From assembly GCA_003667245.1 (NCBI GenBank), contig RCNN01000057.1:62001-126000 (forward strand): 64,000 nt of DNA, read 5' to 3'. This document shows positions 12,701 through 24,557 of the stretch, one piece after another. Both the position numbers and the translations under genes were made by a program. Numbering within the stretch: the first letter of the stretch is position 1; every line of letters starts with the position of its first letter. The notes under the pieces were generated by a model that made no database searches, had not been told where the DNA came from, and saw nothing but the letters and a program-made list of their open reading frames with translations. The DNA comes from Heterostelium multicystogenum. Taxonomy: Eukaryota > Evosea > Eumycetozoa > Acytosteliales > Acytosteliaceae.

Positions 12701-12789
12701 AGTTGATAGACTCTACATTTCCATCCGGTTCATCTGATGCCTGAGGCGGGGTGAGAACCACTACCACTACCACTATTGCTTTTAGACAT
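9754..12789 (-). CDS. rint1: RINT1/Tip20 family vesicle-tether subunit, with frame breaks
   Basis: The protein-coding pieces follow the order of the RINT1/Tip20 family: an N-terminal coiled-coil region (12773-12300), a linker exon (12180-11998), a large central exon (11956-10211) with the typical KPEWPIHHVKKLIKDHMQYL and HTMDELITLSQYLQ segments, and a C-terminal helical part ending TIANIRVE. RINT1 works with ZW10 and NBAS in the NRZ/Dsl1 complex that tethers Golgi-derived vesicles at the ER. The ATG at 12789 precedes a Ser/Gly repeat and needs a one-base shift near 12750 to join the body. Other breaks lie near 12300, 11970 and 10200-10240. Low-complexity insertions (poly-Ser, acidic Glu/Asp near 11200) are typical of amoebae. 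Family assignment is by remembered similarity. Confidence 0.72.
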
Positions 12790-13096
12790 TATGAATATAA
12801 TCAAGTCTGCCTTCTAATTTCAAATAGACCAGATTCTTGATATGGATATTGGAATGATAATGGTGATTATGACTCATCCACACCAGCACCAATGCATCAA
12901 AAAATTTTCAACCCACTCCAAATCAGCTTGTCAAACAGTTTATCTTTGCATGGTGATGAACATTGAAATTTCATTGGTTTTTATTGATGATTTGTTTGTT
13001 TGTAAGAAGAGTGGTGGTCCAAATAACCTAGTACTTGGACAGAGTGTGTTGATTGTGATAGACTGACTATCTAATGTCGTAAGATTAGTCTTTGAT
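12790..13096. other. Intergenic, no gene supported
   Basis: Upstream of the RINT1-like gene and downstream of the saposin-like gene. A plus-strand open frame (12842-13066) has no recognisable domain and I do not call it. Confidence 0.45.
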
Positions 13097-13440
13097 TTAG
13101 GCATGGCACCAACCGAGGTCGAGACAACATTTCTCTGGAAGAGTATCCTTCTTGGCACACTCTACGAAACTTGGAATCTGATTGGCCATGGTATAGCATT
13201 CTGAAACAGCACCTTGCATGTATGGACACAATTCGAGAACAATTTTTTGGGTATCTTTATCAGAGAATCTCTTATGGTACCACTTCTTAGAAATTTCAGC
13301 TACAGAACGGCAAGCCTCACAGATTTCCTTTCTCTCCTCACGTTTTATCTTCGTGCACTTGAATTGATTGTACACTGACAGCAACAATCAAAACTAAGAA
13401 TAGAACCGACAAAATAATATGTGTGGATTCTCATTATTTA
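13097..13440 (-). CDS. Small secreted saposin-like (SapB) protein
   Basis: The frame from 13387 to 13097 has the saposin cysteine pattern: CEAC, then LELCPYMQGAVSEC, then FVEC with a closing CCLDLGWC that resembles the terminal VCxxLGLC of saposins. Saposin folds bind or permeabilise membranes, and amoebae use them in lysosomes and against bacteria. Upstream, in a neighbouring frame, lies a strongly hydrophobic stretch (LSVLFLVLIVAVSV) that would make a good signal peptide. An ATG lies at about 13420 (MRIH), but joining it to the body needs frame shifts of one base, so the 5' end is uncertain. Length about 105 residues, one SapB unit. Confidence 0.7.
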
Positions 13441-14011
13441 TTAACTATAAATAAATATTATATAAGTAATAATATTTTATAAAATGAATGTTTTGATTAG
13501 CACTGGTATTTAAGAGTTCCAAGTGTTCAAAAACCATTACATCACCAATTGAAATTGAAGCTTTCCACCACAAATTTTAAGTGGAAAACTTATCCAAAAA
13601 TCCTTATTTCCGACCTTTGTTTTTTCATGATTTAGTTCACCTGGTTTTTGATATTTGATGAACGAGTAAATCAAGATTATATGATATGATGGTGATTGTC
13701 AAGGCCAAATTTGGTGTTGTTGATCTTTCACAGTCGATATTTTGCTTTTTGAAAAATTACAATTTGATAAGTTTTATTTGATTGGTTAAATAGCACGCAA
13801 AGATAAAGGAATAATAAATATGTATTGTATAGTTCAGGTCAAGTAGTGGTCAAACAAGTCAATCATACCATGATTTGATGGATGAGTTTAAGTAATCGTT
13901 TATCAAAATTGATTGATAAATGTTTTTTTGGGAGTTAGTTGGCGGGTGATGGTGGTTGTTGACGATGATGATTGATTTGAAATACTGAAATAAGGATTTG
14001 GGTAGGAAGGC
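13441..14011. other. Intergenic, no gene seen
   Basis: AT-rich spacer between the saposin-like gene and the 3' end of the DEK gene, both leftward. It probably contains the saposin-gene promoter and DEK 3' untranslated sequence. Nothing else recognised. Confidence 0.45.
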
Positions 14012-15216
14012 TTACTTCTTTTTCTTAGTCTTCTTGTCGGAATCGGCTGCACCTTCAGCCTTCTTCTTCTTACCAGTCTCTTTCTTTGGTGGCTCTGGCT
14101 TCTCTTCTTTTTCATCTTCCTCCTCTTCTTCCTCTTCCTCTTCCTCCTCCTCTTTGGGCTCTTCCTTCTTCTTCTTTGATGATGTTGACTTCTTGGTGGT
14201 CTTCTTGGTAGTCTTCTCTCGGACTTCTTCTTCTTGTCTCTCTTCTTTGGACCTTCGTATGAGATTCTCTCTCCCTTGTTTGGCTTAGTTAGGTAGTCAA
14301 GCAAAACTGTAACTGATTGCTCCTTGGTTGGCTTTGGTGGTAGCAACAACATCTTACACACACTCTTTAGCTCATCCTTGTTGAGCTTTTCGATTCTACC
14401 TTGAAGGATCTCCATGTTATACTCTTTCTTCTCCTAAACAACCAAGCAATAGTTAGTTAAATCACGTCTACCTTCTTCAATGCAATAGAAACATACTCCT
14501 TCCAAGTTGAAACCTTGGAATCCAAGGATGTTTTTCTTTAAACTCTCACCAGCCTTTCCTTTTCTGGCAAAGATAATCTTGTGTAAATCTGCTAATACTT
14601 CCTTCTCGTCAGACTTGAGATGAGCAAACTTGTCGACCACTGATAGGCGATAAAGAATAGAAGAAAGTTGATTAAAAGAGTGAGTATGCTGATATAGTTT
14701 GGTGGCTGCTTAAAGTAGTACTTACAATCTGGGTTGTAGTCAAGCAATGTCTTTCCAGTCTTCATTGGAAGATTCTTTTTCTTTTGTACTTCATCTGTTG
14801 GATTTTCGATTGGTGATCTGGTAAACTGGACGACGCTCACGCTTGGATTGAGCACCTTCCTTGAGACTGTCGTCAGAGAGAATCTTGTTGATGTAGGATG
14901 AGGCACCCTTGTCCAACAATGGATCGGAACGTGGACGCTTCTCACCAGATGGAGCCTTTCTGACCTTCTTCTCACCGTCGGCGGTGGTGGTGACTGCCTT
15001 CTTCTTCTTCTTGGTGAATCCAGTGGATGGCTTCTTCTTCTTCTTCTTGGCAGCAGCGGCGGTGGCTGGAGCAGCAGCCTCAGTGGAGTCGGTGGTGGCG
15101 TCGTCCTTCTTTGGAGCGGCAGCAGGGGCTGGAGCGACTGGCTTCTCAGCAGCAGCTGGAGCGACAGCGGCGGCATCATCCTTACCGTTGGCGGCTTTCT
15201 TTGTTTTAGTTGACAT
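14012..15216 (-). CDS. dek: DEK-like chromatin protein
   Basis: Three exons (15216 to about 14729; about 14639-14496; about 14434-14012) encode an Ala/Lys-rich start, then the DEK core: DEKEVLADLHKIIFARKGKA followed by SLKKNILGFQGF, and a SAP-like helix pair (LNKDELKSVCKMLLLPPKPT). DEK binds DNA and histones and alters chromatin topology; SLKKNxGxFxGF is the family signature. The C-terminus is a Lys/Glu polyampholyte ending KKTKKKK, and no separate C-terminal DEK_C domain is visible. Single-base breaks lie near 14830 (before SPIENPTDEVQKKK) and near 14225 (before the poly-Glu tail); reading through them gives one continuous protein. Confidence 0.82.
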
Positions 15217-16044
15217 TATTTCTCTTTAAATGTACAATAATAATATTTGAAAGATTATTATGTTTAAAAAAAATTTGCTGTTGTTGATTTTTTTTTTCTT
15301 TTTTTAGCTGTTCACCAACAAAATTTTGTTTTTGATTGAGATTGCTGATCCAGGAAGCTGAAATGTGAGTGGATAAGCAGTGAGTGACTAAGTGTGCAGA
15401 CTAAACAACAAATCTAATTTCTAAATAAAGTAATCATTTAAATTATATTAATAAAAACTAAATTATGTATTGTATTATAATCAATTTATAATTGATTATT
15501 ATTGAATTATTATTAATTATTATTATTATGATATATTAATAGTTACCTTTTATTTTTCTGATTTGGTGATTAACTGTTGATCAAATAACTTTTGAGAAGA
15601 GTGAAGTTGTTACGCACTATTTTGAATTCAAAATCTGGGGTTGTCATTCCAAAAGTTAGTTGTTTTTTTTGTTTTTTCAACTGATCTTTTTTTCAATTAC
15701 CTGTTTAATTTAAATAGTTGAGGCGCGTAACTTGGTAAACAGCTAACAATCTAAATTTTCAAATTTTCAATCTACTTACAAACTATCTTTTTAAACTTTG
15801 AATCTGCCATGTATCCGTTAAACATTTTTATCATCTAAAATATCATATCATACATTTAAAAAATCAAAATCGAGGTTATGGAAGGAGATGATTTGGAAAT
15901 ATTGGATTTACCAACCAGATCTTTTGTTCATATCAATGAGTTATACATATGAGAAATCATTTTAGTTTTGTATGGAGTTTAGTGATTTATTACTTGAGTG
16001 AGTTTGCTTGTTTTGGTTGGTTGGTGAATTGATTGGATGATTGA
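15217..16044. other. Intergenic upstream of DEK gene
   Basis: Contains the DEK promoter side and the 3' flank of the deubiquitinase gene. T-rich runs occur at 15288-15306 and 15661-15678. A distant inverted pair (GTTACGC 15609-15615 and GCGTAAC 15725-15731) encloses about 110 bases. No gene recognised. Confidence 0.4.
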
Positions 16045-19000
16045 TTACAGATGTTGTTGATATAATAAAAGATAGGCTTCTCTTGATAATATTTTCTTGT
16101 TCAGATACTTTCACTCATTGAGGCGTCGTCGAATTTGACCCATTGATGTTTTGTTGAAGGACATCGCATGTATAATGTCCTTGAGAAAGACCTTTGCCGT
16201 GGTGACTTACCACAGAGAAAAGACTGTATTTCTTAGTTTGATCTGATTTGATTGGCATATGCGACTTGAGAGTGAGTTGTGTTGGGAAAAGATATGTGTT
16301 TGTCGAGTTTTTGAGCTTTGGTATCGTAGGCGAATCGTTTGAAAATGTACAATGAGAATTCTTGGAAGGATCTCAATTGACATTGATTTACTTGCGGTAA
16401 TTTCAATCTTTTTAGTCTGACAAGTGTAACCCTCCAGTGCCTCCTCTTTCATAAACAATGATAATGCATCATCGAGTGTGTATTATATTCTCCGGCTATA
16501 AAAATTAATGGATTGGTTATTAATATTGGTGTTTGATAGCAGCAGTAGCAGTTCAGTTACTTACTCTAATGTCAAGATGTAAACAATAAAATGGTTCTAA
16601 TGTGATCGATTCTTTTGAATCGTGTTGTTTACACTGCTTCTCAGTGTACCAGAGAAAATTGAGAGATTGGTGAATTTGTTGAAGTATTGGATTGATCCTA
16701 GGTATTATTGAAAGATGATGTTAGTTTGAATTCAATAGCATTTCTTTTCCGCTCAAACTTACGTTGATTGTTGATGTCTTATTTTTGACCTACAACTTCC
16801 CAACTTGGACCATCGAGATCGTCAAGTGTTTGAGTTTCTTCCTTGACCCTCGATTTCCTTGATTATGATACAAGCTCTTCGTGAATCAAGTCAAGGAAGT
16901 AAGTAAGGAATTCTTGGGCGTCTTGCTGGCAGCTGAGTTGAGTCATTTGTTGTTGATGTTCGAATACCAGGAGTTTGGATTTCTTCTTGCTAAGTGGAAC
17001 TGAGAGTGGAGGGGTTGTATTGATGGTGGAGGAAGGTGAGACTTTGCTGTTGAATGATTTACTAAATCACTAAAGTATTTAGGATTGATTGGATTTGGAA
17101 TAGAGTGATTATTATTCATAAATTTACTGCTATTTGATGATTGGCTATTAGATGCTGGTGTTGAGAAATAATCATTATTAAATAAGATTCTATAGAAACA
17201 AATGAAGGCATTAGATTCGCTCGCTGCTTAATGGATAGACTGCTGTAGAAACTTACAAATTTAATAATGTTGGATATTTAGAGTGCGAAATGTTCTAATA
17301 CCTCTGATGAAGATGAGATATTTTTTCAAGAGTTTGACGAATGGCTGACATCCTACCAGTGACTGGAGGATTACATTCATGAAGCATGTATTTGAGATAT
17401 TTGACAAGACCTTTAGATTGGAATGAGATTGACTTGGTTTTGTGAATTTGTTTCGTCGAATGTTTTCAACCAAGACAGTTTCTTGTCGAGTTCTTTCTTG
17501 AGGCGCTGTTGATTTTGATGTGCAGTGGAACCGTTTGAAAGATTTGAGGCATCTGCTTGTGAAGCCACTGGTTTGTTTGCAGGTGAACTGGTGTTGGTAT
17601 CAAGTGCCATCTTTTGCATAATTAATTTTGACCAACTGGTTGGTTGTTGATCTACTACAGGTGCAGGTGGAGCAGATGCTGATTCACCTTCTTTTGATTG
17701 ATTTGAAGTTGATGATGAAGTTGTTGTCGTTGTTGTGGTGCTGCTCTGTACATTTGATGGAATAGATGGGATAGGTGGTTGTTGCTGTTCAATAGATATC
17801 TCTGTTGATTTGTTTGATGTCGATACAGTGACTGTGGTGGTTGTTGGAGTTGGGATCAACTCATTGTTTGTGGGCTGTTGTTGGTTGCTTCTTTTTCTTC
17901 TTTTTGGATTGCTGTTTAGATTGGAGTGGCGAGTTTTGTGTTGGCGATGTGTTGGCAGAACTGGGTGAAGTAAGTGTGGATGGAGAGGATTGTGGTTGAA
18001 GAAGTAGATGAGGCTAATGAGGTTGTTGGTGATGATTGTGGCTGCTGACTTTGGGCTATGGTTTGCTATTGTTGTCAAATACAATGTTCCTTGGTGCAAC
18101 GTTGATTAGTGAATGGTTTCAGTTGTGTTATGGGAGTGGAGTCACTGATTGAAACAAAAGAGAAACTCTCTGGCAGTAATGGAGAGGAAGTTACCAACAT
18201 TGTATCCAGTGACTCGAGTCAAATGTTCCGAAACTGATAGTTGAGAAATCGACGGTTGACAGTGCCAATTGATTTTTAGAGTCTTTCACAGTGACTGAAA
18301 CATTTGATAAACTATTCTTATTCTTTATATTATTACTACAACTGTTACTACTATTATTCTTATTATTGTTATTATTATTATTACTATTTATACTATTATT
18401 TAAATTTGATTTACTGTTGCGGTTTGGTGCTATATTGTTGTTATTATATGATGGCGTATTATTTGATGTTGTTTTAAAATTAGAGTTACTATTCGGTTGT
18501 TGTTGCTGCTGGTGTGGAGGTGCTGGATATGTATAATATTGTGTATATGGAGGATAGTAGTATGGTGGATAGGTTGGATATGCGTAGTTATAGGTGTAAG
18601 GGTATTCGTAAGCCTGTGGATGTTGCGATGGTATTATATTGCTGTCCATTATGTCTATAACTATATCTTGCGATTGGTGATGGTGAAGGTGATGAGAATG
18701 CCGGGTGTGTGTGATATCTATTATCATTGTGTTCAAAAGGTACATTCATTTGCTGTTGTGCTGACGTTTGTGATTGAATATGTGCATGTTGTTGGTATTG
18801 TTGTTGATATTGCTGTTGATGCTGTTGCTGTTGTGTATCATTGTTAAAACCTTTACTCTTTATACTACTATTATTAATATTATTATTACTATTATTTAAT
18901 TTATTATTGCTATGATTCGTTTGACCATTTATATATTTCTTTGGTGAGGATTTATCTATACTATTATTATTATTATTGCTGCTACTATTATTATTATTAT

Positions 19001-19098
19001 TATTTAATTGTTATTATTATTATTATTGTTGTTGGTATTATTTTCTTTAAACTTACTACTTTTAAAGAAGTTGACTTTGTTTGTTGCTGATCGACCAT
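16045..19098 (-). CDS. usp10: USP10/Ubp3-like ubiquitin-specific protease, heavily frame-broken
   Basis: Pieces in order on the minus strand are: a start MVDQQQTKS at 19098; Asn/Gln-rich low complexity; a Tyr/Pro segment (YEYPYTYNYAYPTYPPYYYP); ISFGTF near 18225; a Ser/Thr-rich linker; the catalytic Cys box SNISNTCFMNVILQSLVGCQ at about 17415-17350; and the His box HHGKGLSQGHYTCDV at about 16190, then WVKFDDAS and a terminal AYLLLYQQHL. The Cys and His boxes define a USP cysteine protease that removes ubiquitin. The long disordered N-terminus plus FGxF motif suggests the USP10/Ubp3 branch, which acts with G3BP/Bre5. At least four single-base shifts interrupt the frame, and the middle of the catalytic domain (about 17250-16460) is poorly readable. 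Confidence 0.68.
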
Positions 19099-20091
19099 GT
19101 TATATCATACTACGACTGTACTATTTTAATTTAAATAGTAATTTATAAATATAAAGTTGGTTTGGTGATGATTGATAATGTTATGAATGAAAAAAAAAAA
19201 AACAAAAAGGTGAAGTTGGAATGAAGATAGATAGACTTGTATATTTAATAAATAGGTTTTTGCTATTGTTTATTAATCAGATGTGATGGATGATTACTAT
19301 TCCTTATTATATATATAGATATAGATAAACTAAACTATTTCTATATATTTTACGAGATAATAATAATAATTTGGTAAATATTAAAAAAGGGTATTTGATG
19401 CTGATGCTACTATTGCTGCTGCTGGTTGTTATTGTTATTGGTGGGTTGTCGTCGAACGTTATTATTATTATTCTGTTAGTATGCTATTGGTAAATAAAGT
19501 AACTAACTACTAAGCTTAAGTTGGTTATGCTTTGCTTTCTTTTTACTATTATGGATATTTTCCTATTACTAATGCTATGCTATTCTATTCCTTAATTTAT
19601 GTGATTATTATTATTAATATTATTGTTGTTATTGTTATTTGCTGCTGTTGTTATTGTTATTATTGTTATTGTGGTGTGTTTTGAACTACTACTACTTCTA
19701 CTATTACTTATTGACTTATTATTCTTATTATTAAAAAAAAGATTATTGTTTTCTGTTTATCAAAAAAAAAAAAAAATATGTTAAAAAAAAGAAACAAAAA
19801 AAAAAAATAAAAAATCAAAAAAAAACAAAGAATTAAAGAATAATGTGTGTGTGAACTAGTTCTGTGGACAGGAATGGGTGTGTGGTTTATTCATGTCAAC
19901 ATGTTGGTTAATGTCGAATTTCAATTTAACTTAATAAATTAATCTTTTATGTGTGATTTTTTCAGGTTTAGTTTACATTGGTTTGGAATTTAGCATTACA
20001 ATATTGTATACAGGTCAGATTGGATTGGATTGGATTGGACTCCTGGCTGGTGGTGATCGCAAAGTTCATTCGATCTTGTTGTGTGGAAATA
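19099..20091. other. AT-rich intergenic with microsatellites
   Basis: Poly-A runs (19189-19203, 19761-19774) and ATT/GTT arrays around 19440-19690. No coding signal. It separates the start of the USP gene from the 3' end of the Brf-like gene. Confidence 0.5.
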
Positions 20092-22303
20092 TTAATAGTA
20101 GTCATCATCATAGTTCATCTCAAGTGCTCTCCTGTTGAATATTGAGCTATAACTACTTTGAGCATTACCATCATCCTCTTCATCATCTTCATCATCTTCA
20201 TCTTCATCCTCGTCCTCGTCCTCGTCCACATCATCTTTCTCTTTGTCATCTTTGTTTGGATGACTTTGAGGCTTGTTGAGGTTGCCATTTTCATTTTCCA
20301 GACATCCAGCCGTTGTGAGAGATGTTAAGAGAGTTGTACTCTTACTGATGGTTTTTGATTCTGGCGTAGTGGGAGGTGAAGTTGTTGTTTTTGCGGATTT
20401 TGGTGTTTTCATTAATGTGGAGATATCGATTCCAGGATACATGGCCTTGAGTTGCTCCTCTTTCAACTCTTTTCTGCTCTTTACATCCAAATCGATATTT
20501 GAATCTTGGTATATTTTTTCTATCATTTTCTTTTCTGCATCAGTTCTGATGTAGTTGTGTAAGTGGGACGATGGTATATCACATTCGCCCAGATCGCTAC
20601 TCAGCAAATCAGGGTGTGATTTGCACAGTGAATTTTCAAGCTCTACTGTCTCTAGATCGACACCGGCTATAATGCTCTCTTCATCTACATTATACTGAAT
20701 AGAGTAATATTAGTAAACAGTCATCAGATGGTTGTCTCAGATTATATTATTTGGGTGATACAAACTAATAGCAATTTTTCAAATAGCAGCTCCTCATTCA
20801 ATGTGGATTGCAGTCTAAATCTACCATATTGTTCTAGGAACTGTTTGTCTTGTTCAGTTACAACAATTGACTTGTTGTTGTTGGTATTGCCTTCATTGTT
20901 CAGTTTGGATAGTCTGATCTTTGCATCGATTAGCTTGATCTGCCTTGTGATTCTGTTGTATGATGACCTGATGAATGCAGGTGGATCGACCAATCCTTCT
21001 TCTGCATGCTTGTGGTACTGTGTTTTGTATACTTGATATGGATGCTTATTGATACTGTATTTAATTTTCTTGGGAGCAGCAGCAGGTGTTGGAATCTGTT
21101 CTTTACTGCAGGTTCCATTGCTGTTGCTGTCTGTTTCCCCATTGTCATTGTTTTCGTCATCGTTGTCTGAGATTCCGCTACCTTCTTCATCATTGCTGTC
21201 GTATAGTGTTTCATCTTTGTCATTGACTTGATTCGCATTGTTCATGTTGTAGTCTTTCAGAATGATGGGGATATATTGATGGAAGTTCTTTTCGTTGACC
21301 AGATTAGCTAGGAAAGCCGAGCTCTTGCAGTAGGTGACAATATGTCGCTTCAGCTCACCAACTCGAAAGATTGTTGCTTTGGTGCTCTTGGATAGGACCG
21401 ACGATAGTTTCTTGACGTCGGGTGGAGTGTTGTTTTTCGAGTACATCGACAGGTATACACAAGCACAAACAATGATGTGTGGCGATCTGCCATCGGCAAT
21501 CTGATTCTTGTTTGCGTAGTTTATCAAATCCACCGTCATCTTTCGCAAGTATCTCATATCTTCATTCGAGTATTGGTTCTTGTAGTGAGAGAGCACCCTA
21601 TCTACAAAAGTTGGCAAGTCGCACATATCCAGCTGCACTCCAACCATGTTTGCCATCTTTTTAGCAATCTTTCCAACAGCATAGAATTCAACACCCAATT
21701 GATTCTGTCAATAACATGAAATTCAAAAGTTAGTTCTAGAACTACGACTAGCAATAAGAAGTCCTACAATATAATACATACAGATATGTCCAGTAGACTC
21801 AATGGTTTCTTGTTATGTTTTATAGAGATGTAAGCAAGACCTCCAGCAACAACACCAGGACTGTACTTCTTTATGGTTCTACTTATTTTCAGTACATTAT
21901 TATAGAATCCTATCATCTCATTCTTTATGGTTGAGCTCAACGTTAACTTATCACATGCCAAGTCAATTGCTCCCAACAACTAAAGATATTGTTCAATCCA
22001 ATCTGTTAGTATCTAAATAAACATGCAAGCAGCTATAAAATGAATAAATATTATAATAAGCATACTTACATTGTTGGTTATAACATCGTGTGTCGATGAA
22101 TACCTCTTGAGCATCGACGAAAGGTCACGCTTCTTCGTTCTTATAGTAGCAGATGGATTCGCTAGTGCATCTATCTTGGCAGAGGTTTCATTCTCAAAGA
22201 CAAGCTTTATATCGCTCAATATCGTTCCACAACTAGTACACACGAGAGTGCCATCTGCAGAGTCCAATTCACTACTTCCACACGATGTACATTGTTTTAC
22301 CAT
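20092..22303 (-). CDS. brf1: TFIIB-family factor, probable Brf subunit of TFIIIB
   Basis: Exon 1 from the ATG at 22303 encodes a zinc ribbon (CTSCGSSELDSADGTLVCTSCG). Exon 2 (about 21979-21785) and exon 3 (about 21705-20755) hold two cyclin folds (LLGAIDLACDKLTLSSTIKN; IVCACVYLSMYSKNNTPPDV). Exon 4 (about 20698-20092) adds a long tail with a charged helix (HNYIRTDAEKKMIEKIYQD) and an acidic Asp/Glu run. Plain TFIIB ends after the cyclin folds; a long extra C-terminus is the mark of Brf, which recruits RNA polymerase III to tRNA and 5S genes. The introns close in frame at all three junctions. Brf rather than TFIIB is an inference from layout. Confidence 0.75.
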
Positions 22304-23537
22304 TTACAATAGCTATTGTTGTCTATCAAGAAATTAATTCAGTGCTTGAATATTAAATGTATCGCCAATTGTATTTGTTTTATTCGTTCTTTGTATAAAT
22401 ATTTATCTATCCAAAACGGGTCCAAACTTCCGACTACTACAACTATTATCACACGATATTACTTTCTAAATTTCAACAACAACAAGGCAAAAGATTGTGT
22501 GTAAAAATAAATATATCTTAATTAAAACACAAAACGTCGATTAATGAATCTATTATTATTTAATATTAAAATGAGATCTGATTTTTTTTCTGAAACTTAT
22601 TTTGCATTAATTTCCCAAAAAAAAAAAAAAAACAAAATTAGATACTCTTAAAAGACTTTACTATATTTGTGAGATAGAATCTGCAGCTTTTTTAAGTTTG
22701 ATGTATTTAAAGTTTAGATGTCTATTTTTTCGATTATCTCTCGAATGATCGTCTGTTTAAATGGTTCATTTAGTACTTGAATATCAAAATACAAATACCT
22801 TCAAGAACTTTGGTAATTAGTTTGAAAGATTGAAGTCTTTGTCAAGATATGGGTACCAACATTAGAAGTGTAAAACCATCAGTATTGTAGAGATAGTTCG
22901 GTAATGCTTGTGTTTCGAGAAAAAGCATCATCCAACTTCTCCACACAGTGGGATGACCTAATCAATCTTCAAAAACTTAATCGATTTTTCCAGAGATTGA
23001 GTGACCTTGTCTATCACAAATAAATCAGATTAATTTTAAAAATTTAGACAATTTAACAAAAGTACATCTACATTTTGATTTAGTACATCTAAATTCTGTC
23101 ACATCGTGAGAATAATTGATTTCTCATTGACTTTTCGACATGTTTTTGTTGTATTTTTGTAACCAGTGGGTTTTCCTACTTATTCTTCTGAAAGAGAGGT
23201 CTTCTGAATGATGCAACCTGATCGGAAGAATAAGTTGGGGGTTCCTCAAAAGATTGACGTATTAACTGAGTACTAACCTCAAGTATTAACTGTTACACTT
23301 CCAATTTTAACCATACTGATGTTTATTTAATGTAGGGTTTAGAAGCCTACAGATTTCTTTTTACAACCACAATCCGGTTATGATGTCAATCATTTTATAG
23401 AGGAATAACTGCCTATTATTAGGAGCAAGATGTTTCAACAGTGAACTGTTTAGTATTTCAAAGAGACAGGAGATTTTAGGTATAAGGTTTACAGATTTTA
23501 GAACCGCAAGCGGGTGATATCAACCAATAAAATTATT
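22304..23537. other. Intergenic, with one inverted repeat
   Basis: AT-rich, no coding signal. It contains a perfect 11-base inverted repeat, ACTTATTCTTC (23178-23188) and GAAGAATAAGT (23225-23235), separated by 36 bases; this may fold as a hairpin RNA or be a transposon end. It lies upstream of the Brf-like gene and downstream of tRNA-Leu. Confidence 0.45.
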
Positions 23538-23618
23538 TGCAAGCTGTGAGATTCGAACTCACGAACCTTGCGGACTAGAACTTGAGTCTAGCGGATTTAA
23601 CCACTTTCCTAAGCTTGC
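23538..23618 (-). tRNA. tRNA-Leu (CAA)
   Basis: Read on the minus strand: acceptor stem GCAAGCT/AGCTTGC, a D arm with GTGGTTAAATCC, anticodon stem CTAGA/TCTAG around the loop CTCAAGT (anticodon CAA), a long class II variable arm, T arm GTGAG TTCGAAT CTCAC, and discriminator A. The T-loop contains the B-box GTTCGAATC. No intron. A TTTT run follows within about ten bases of the 3' end and should terminate polymerase III. The variable arm and the anticodon agree on leucine (UUG codons). Confidence 0.95.
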
Positions 23619-24557
23619 AATGATGGTAAATAAAAAAAATATTTTTATCATTTATAATTTAACTTCTCTTAAAAAATTATCATTTATAATTAACTTTTCT
23701 CATTCTTACAATTATCCTTCAGAACTTCTTTCATTTAAATAATATTTTTAACCTTTCGACCTCCAGGATATTCTTATTAATAAAATCTTTTAGGTAATTA
23801 TTATATAGTTTTCTCTTCCTACCTTGAATATTAAAGATTGATTTGATCCTCAATTCTAGACTAAAAATATTTAATAAATTGGAATTATTAATTAATGAAA
23901 AAAGTAACTCTTTTATTACTTTATTTACAACTCTATAGTCTTGAATAATATAATCTATTCAAAAGATTATATCTGAAGAAAAAAGAAAATAGAATGTGTA
24001 AATAAAGGAATGGTTCAAGTAAGAAACACCCTGTCCACAAACAGCTAAGAACAATTTGTCATTGGTTGCTTATCAAGTTCTATGTATGAGCCTAAATTTA
24101 TTATTAATTTATTATATTATTGATATGAAAGTTTTCTGAAAAGTAGGACAATGTAAAAAACATCTCAAGAAAGAGTAGTTTGCCCAGATATTTTGTTTTT
24201 GAGTTGTTCTTTTTTCATTTTTAAACCTTTGGTAGGATCTATCAACTGAACAAATTGTTAACTGATATTGGAAAAACAATATCATTCATTCATGTGGATT
24301 GCGAATGTTAATGATATCTTATGTATTTTAGTTCACAAATGAGAAAAATTTGATTGTCAAACATAGTTGAAATTGTAGTTTGTCAAAATTAAACTAAACC
24401 AATAATGTAATTAAGGGCAATTTACAAAGGAAGATTAAATTACATTAGTTTTTTTTTTTTTTAATTTATAATATAATAAAATGAGTTCACAACTAAATCT
24501 GGGTCTGGTCTAGAATTGTTTAAAACATTCAAATAGAAATACAATCAAATAATTAAA
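23619..24557. other. AT-rich intergenic, no gene seen
   Basis: Upstream side of tRNA-Leu and promoter side of the thioredoxin-like gene. Only AT-rich sequence with poly-T runs (24450-24461). No frame supported. Confidence 0.45.

Noticed and set aside
14592..15179. Pro/Arg-rich frame across the DEK gene
   Set aside because: It is an off-frame reading of the Lys/Ala/Thr-rich DEK exon and crosses its intron; only its short C-terminal segment is real, explained by a one-base break.
15027..15229. Ser/Phe-rich plus-strand proteins opposite the DEK start
   Set aside because: Antisense reading of Ala/Lys codon runs; no independent evidence.
18960..19030. Microsatellites as CRISPR-like or regulatory arrays
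   Set aside because: They are simple ATT/GTT/GCT runs without spacers, encoding Asn/Gln/Ser in the USP gene; eukaryotic setting excludes CRISPR.
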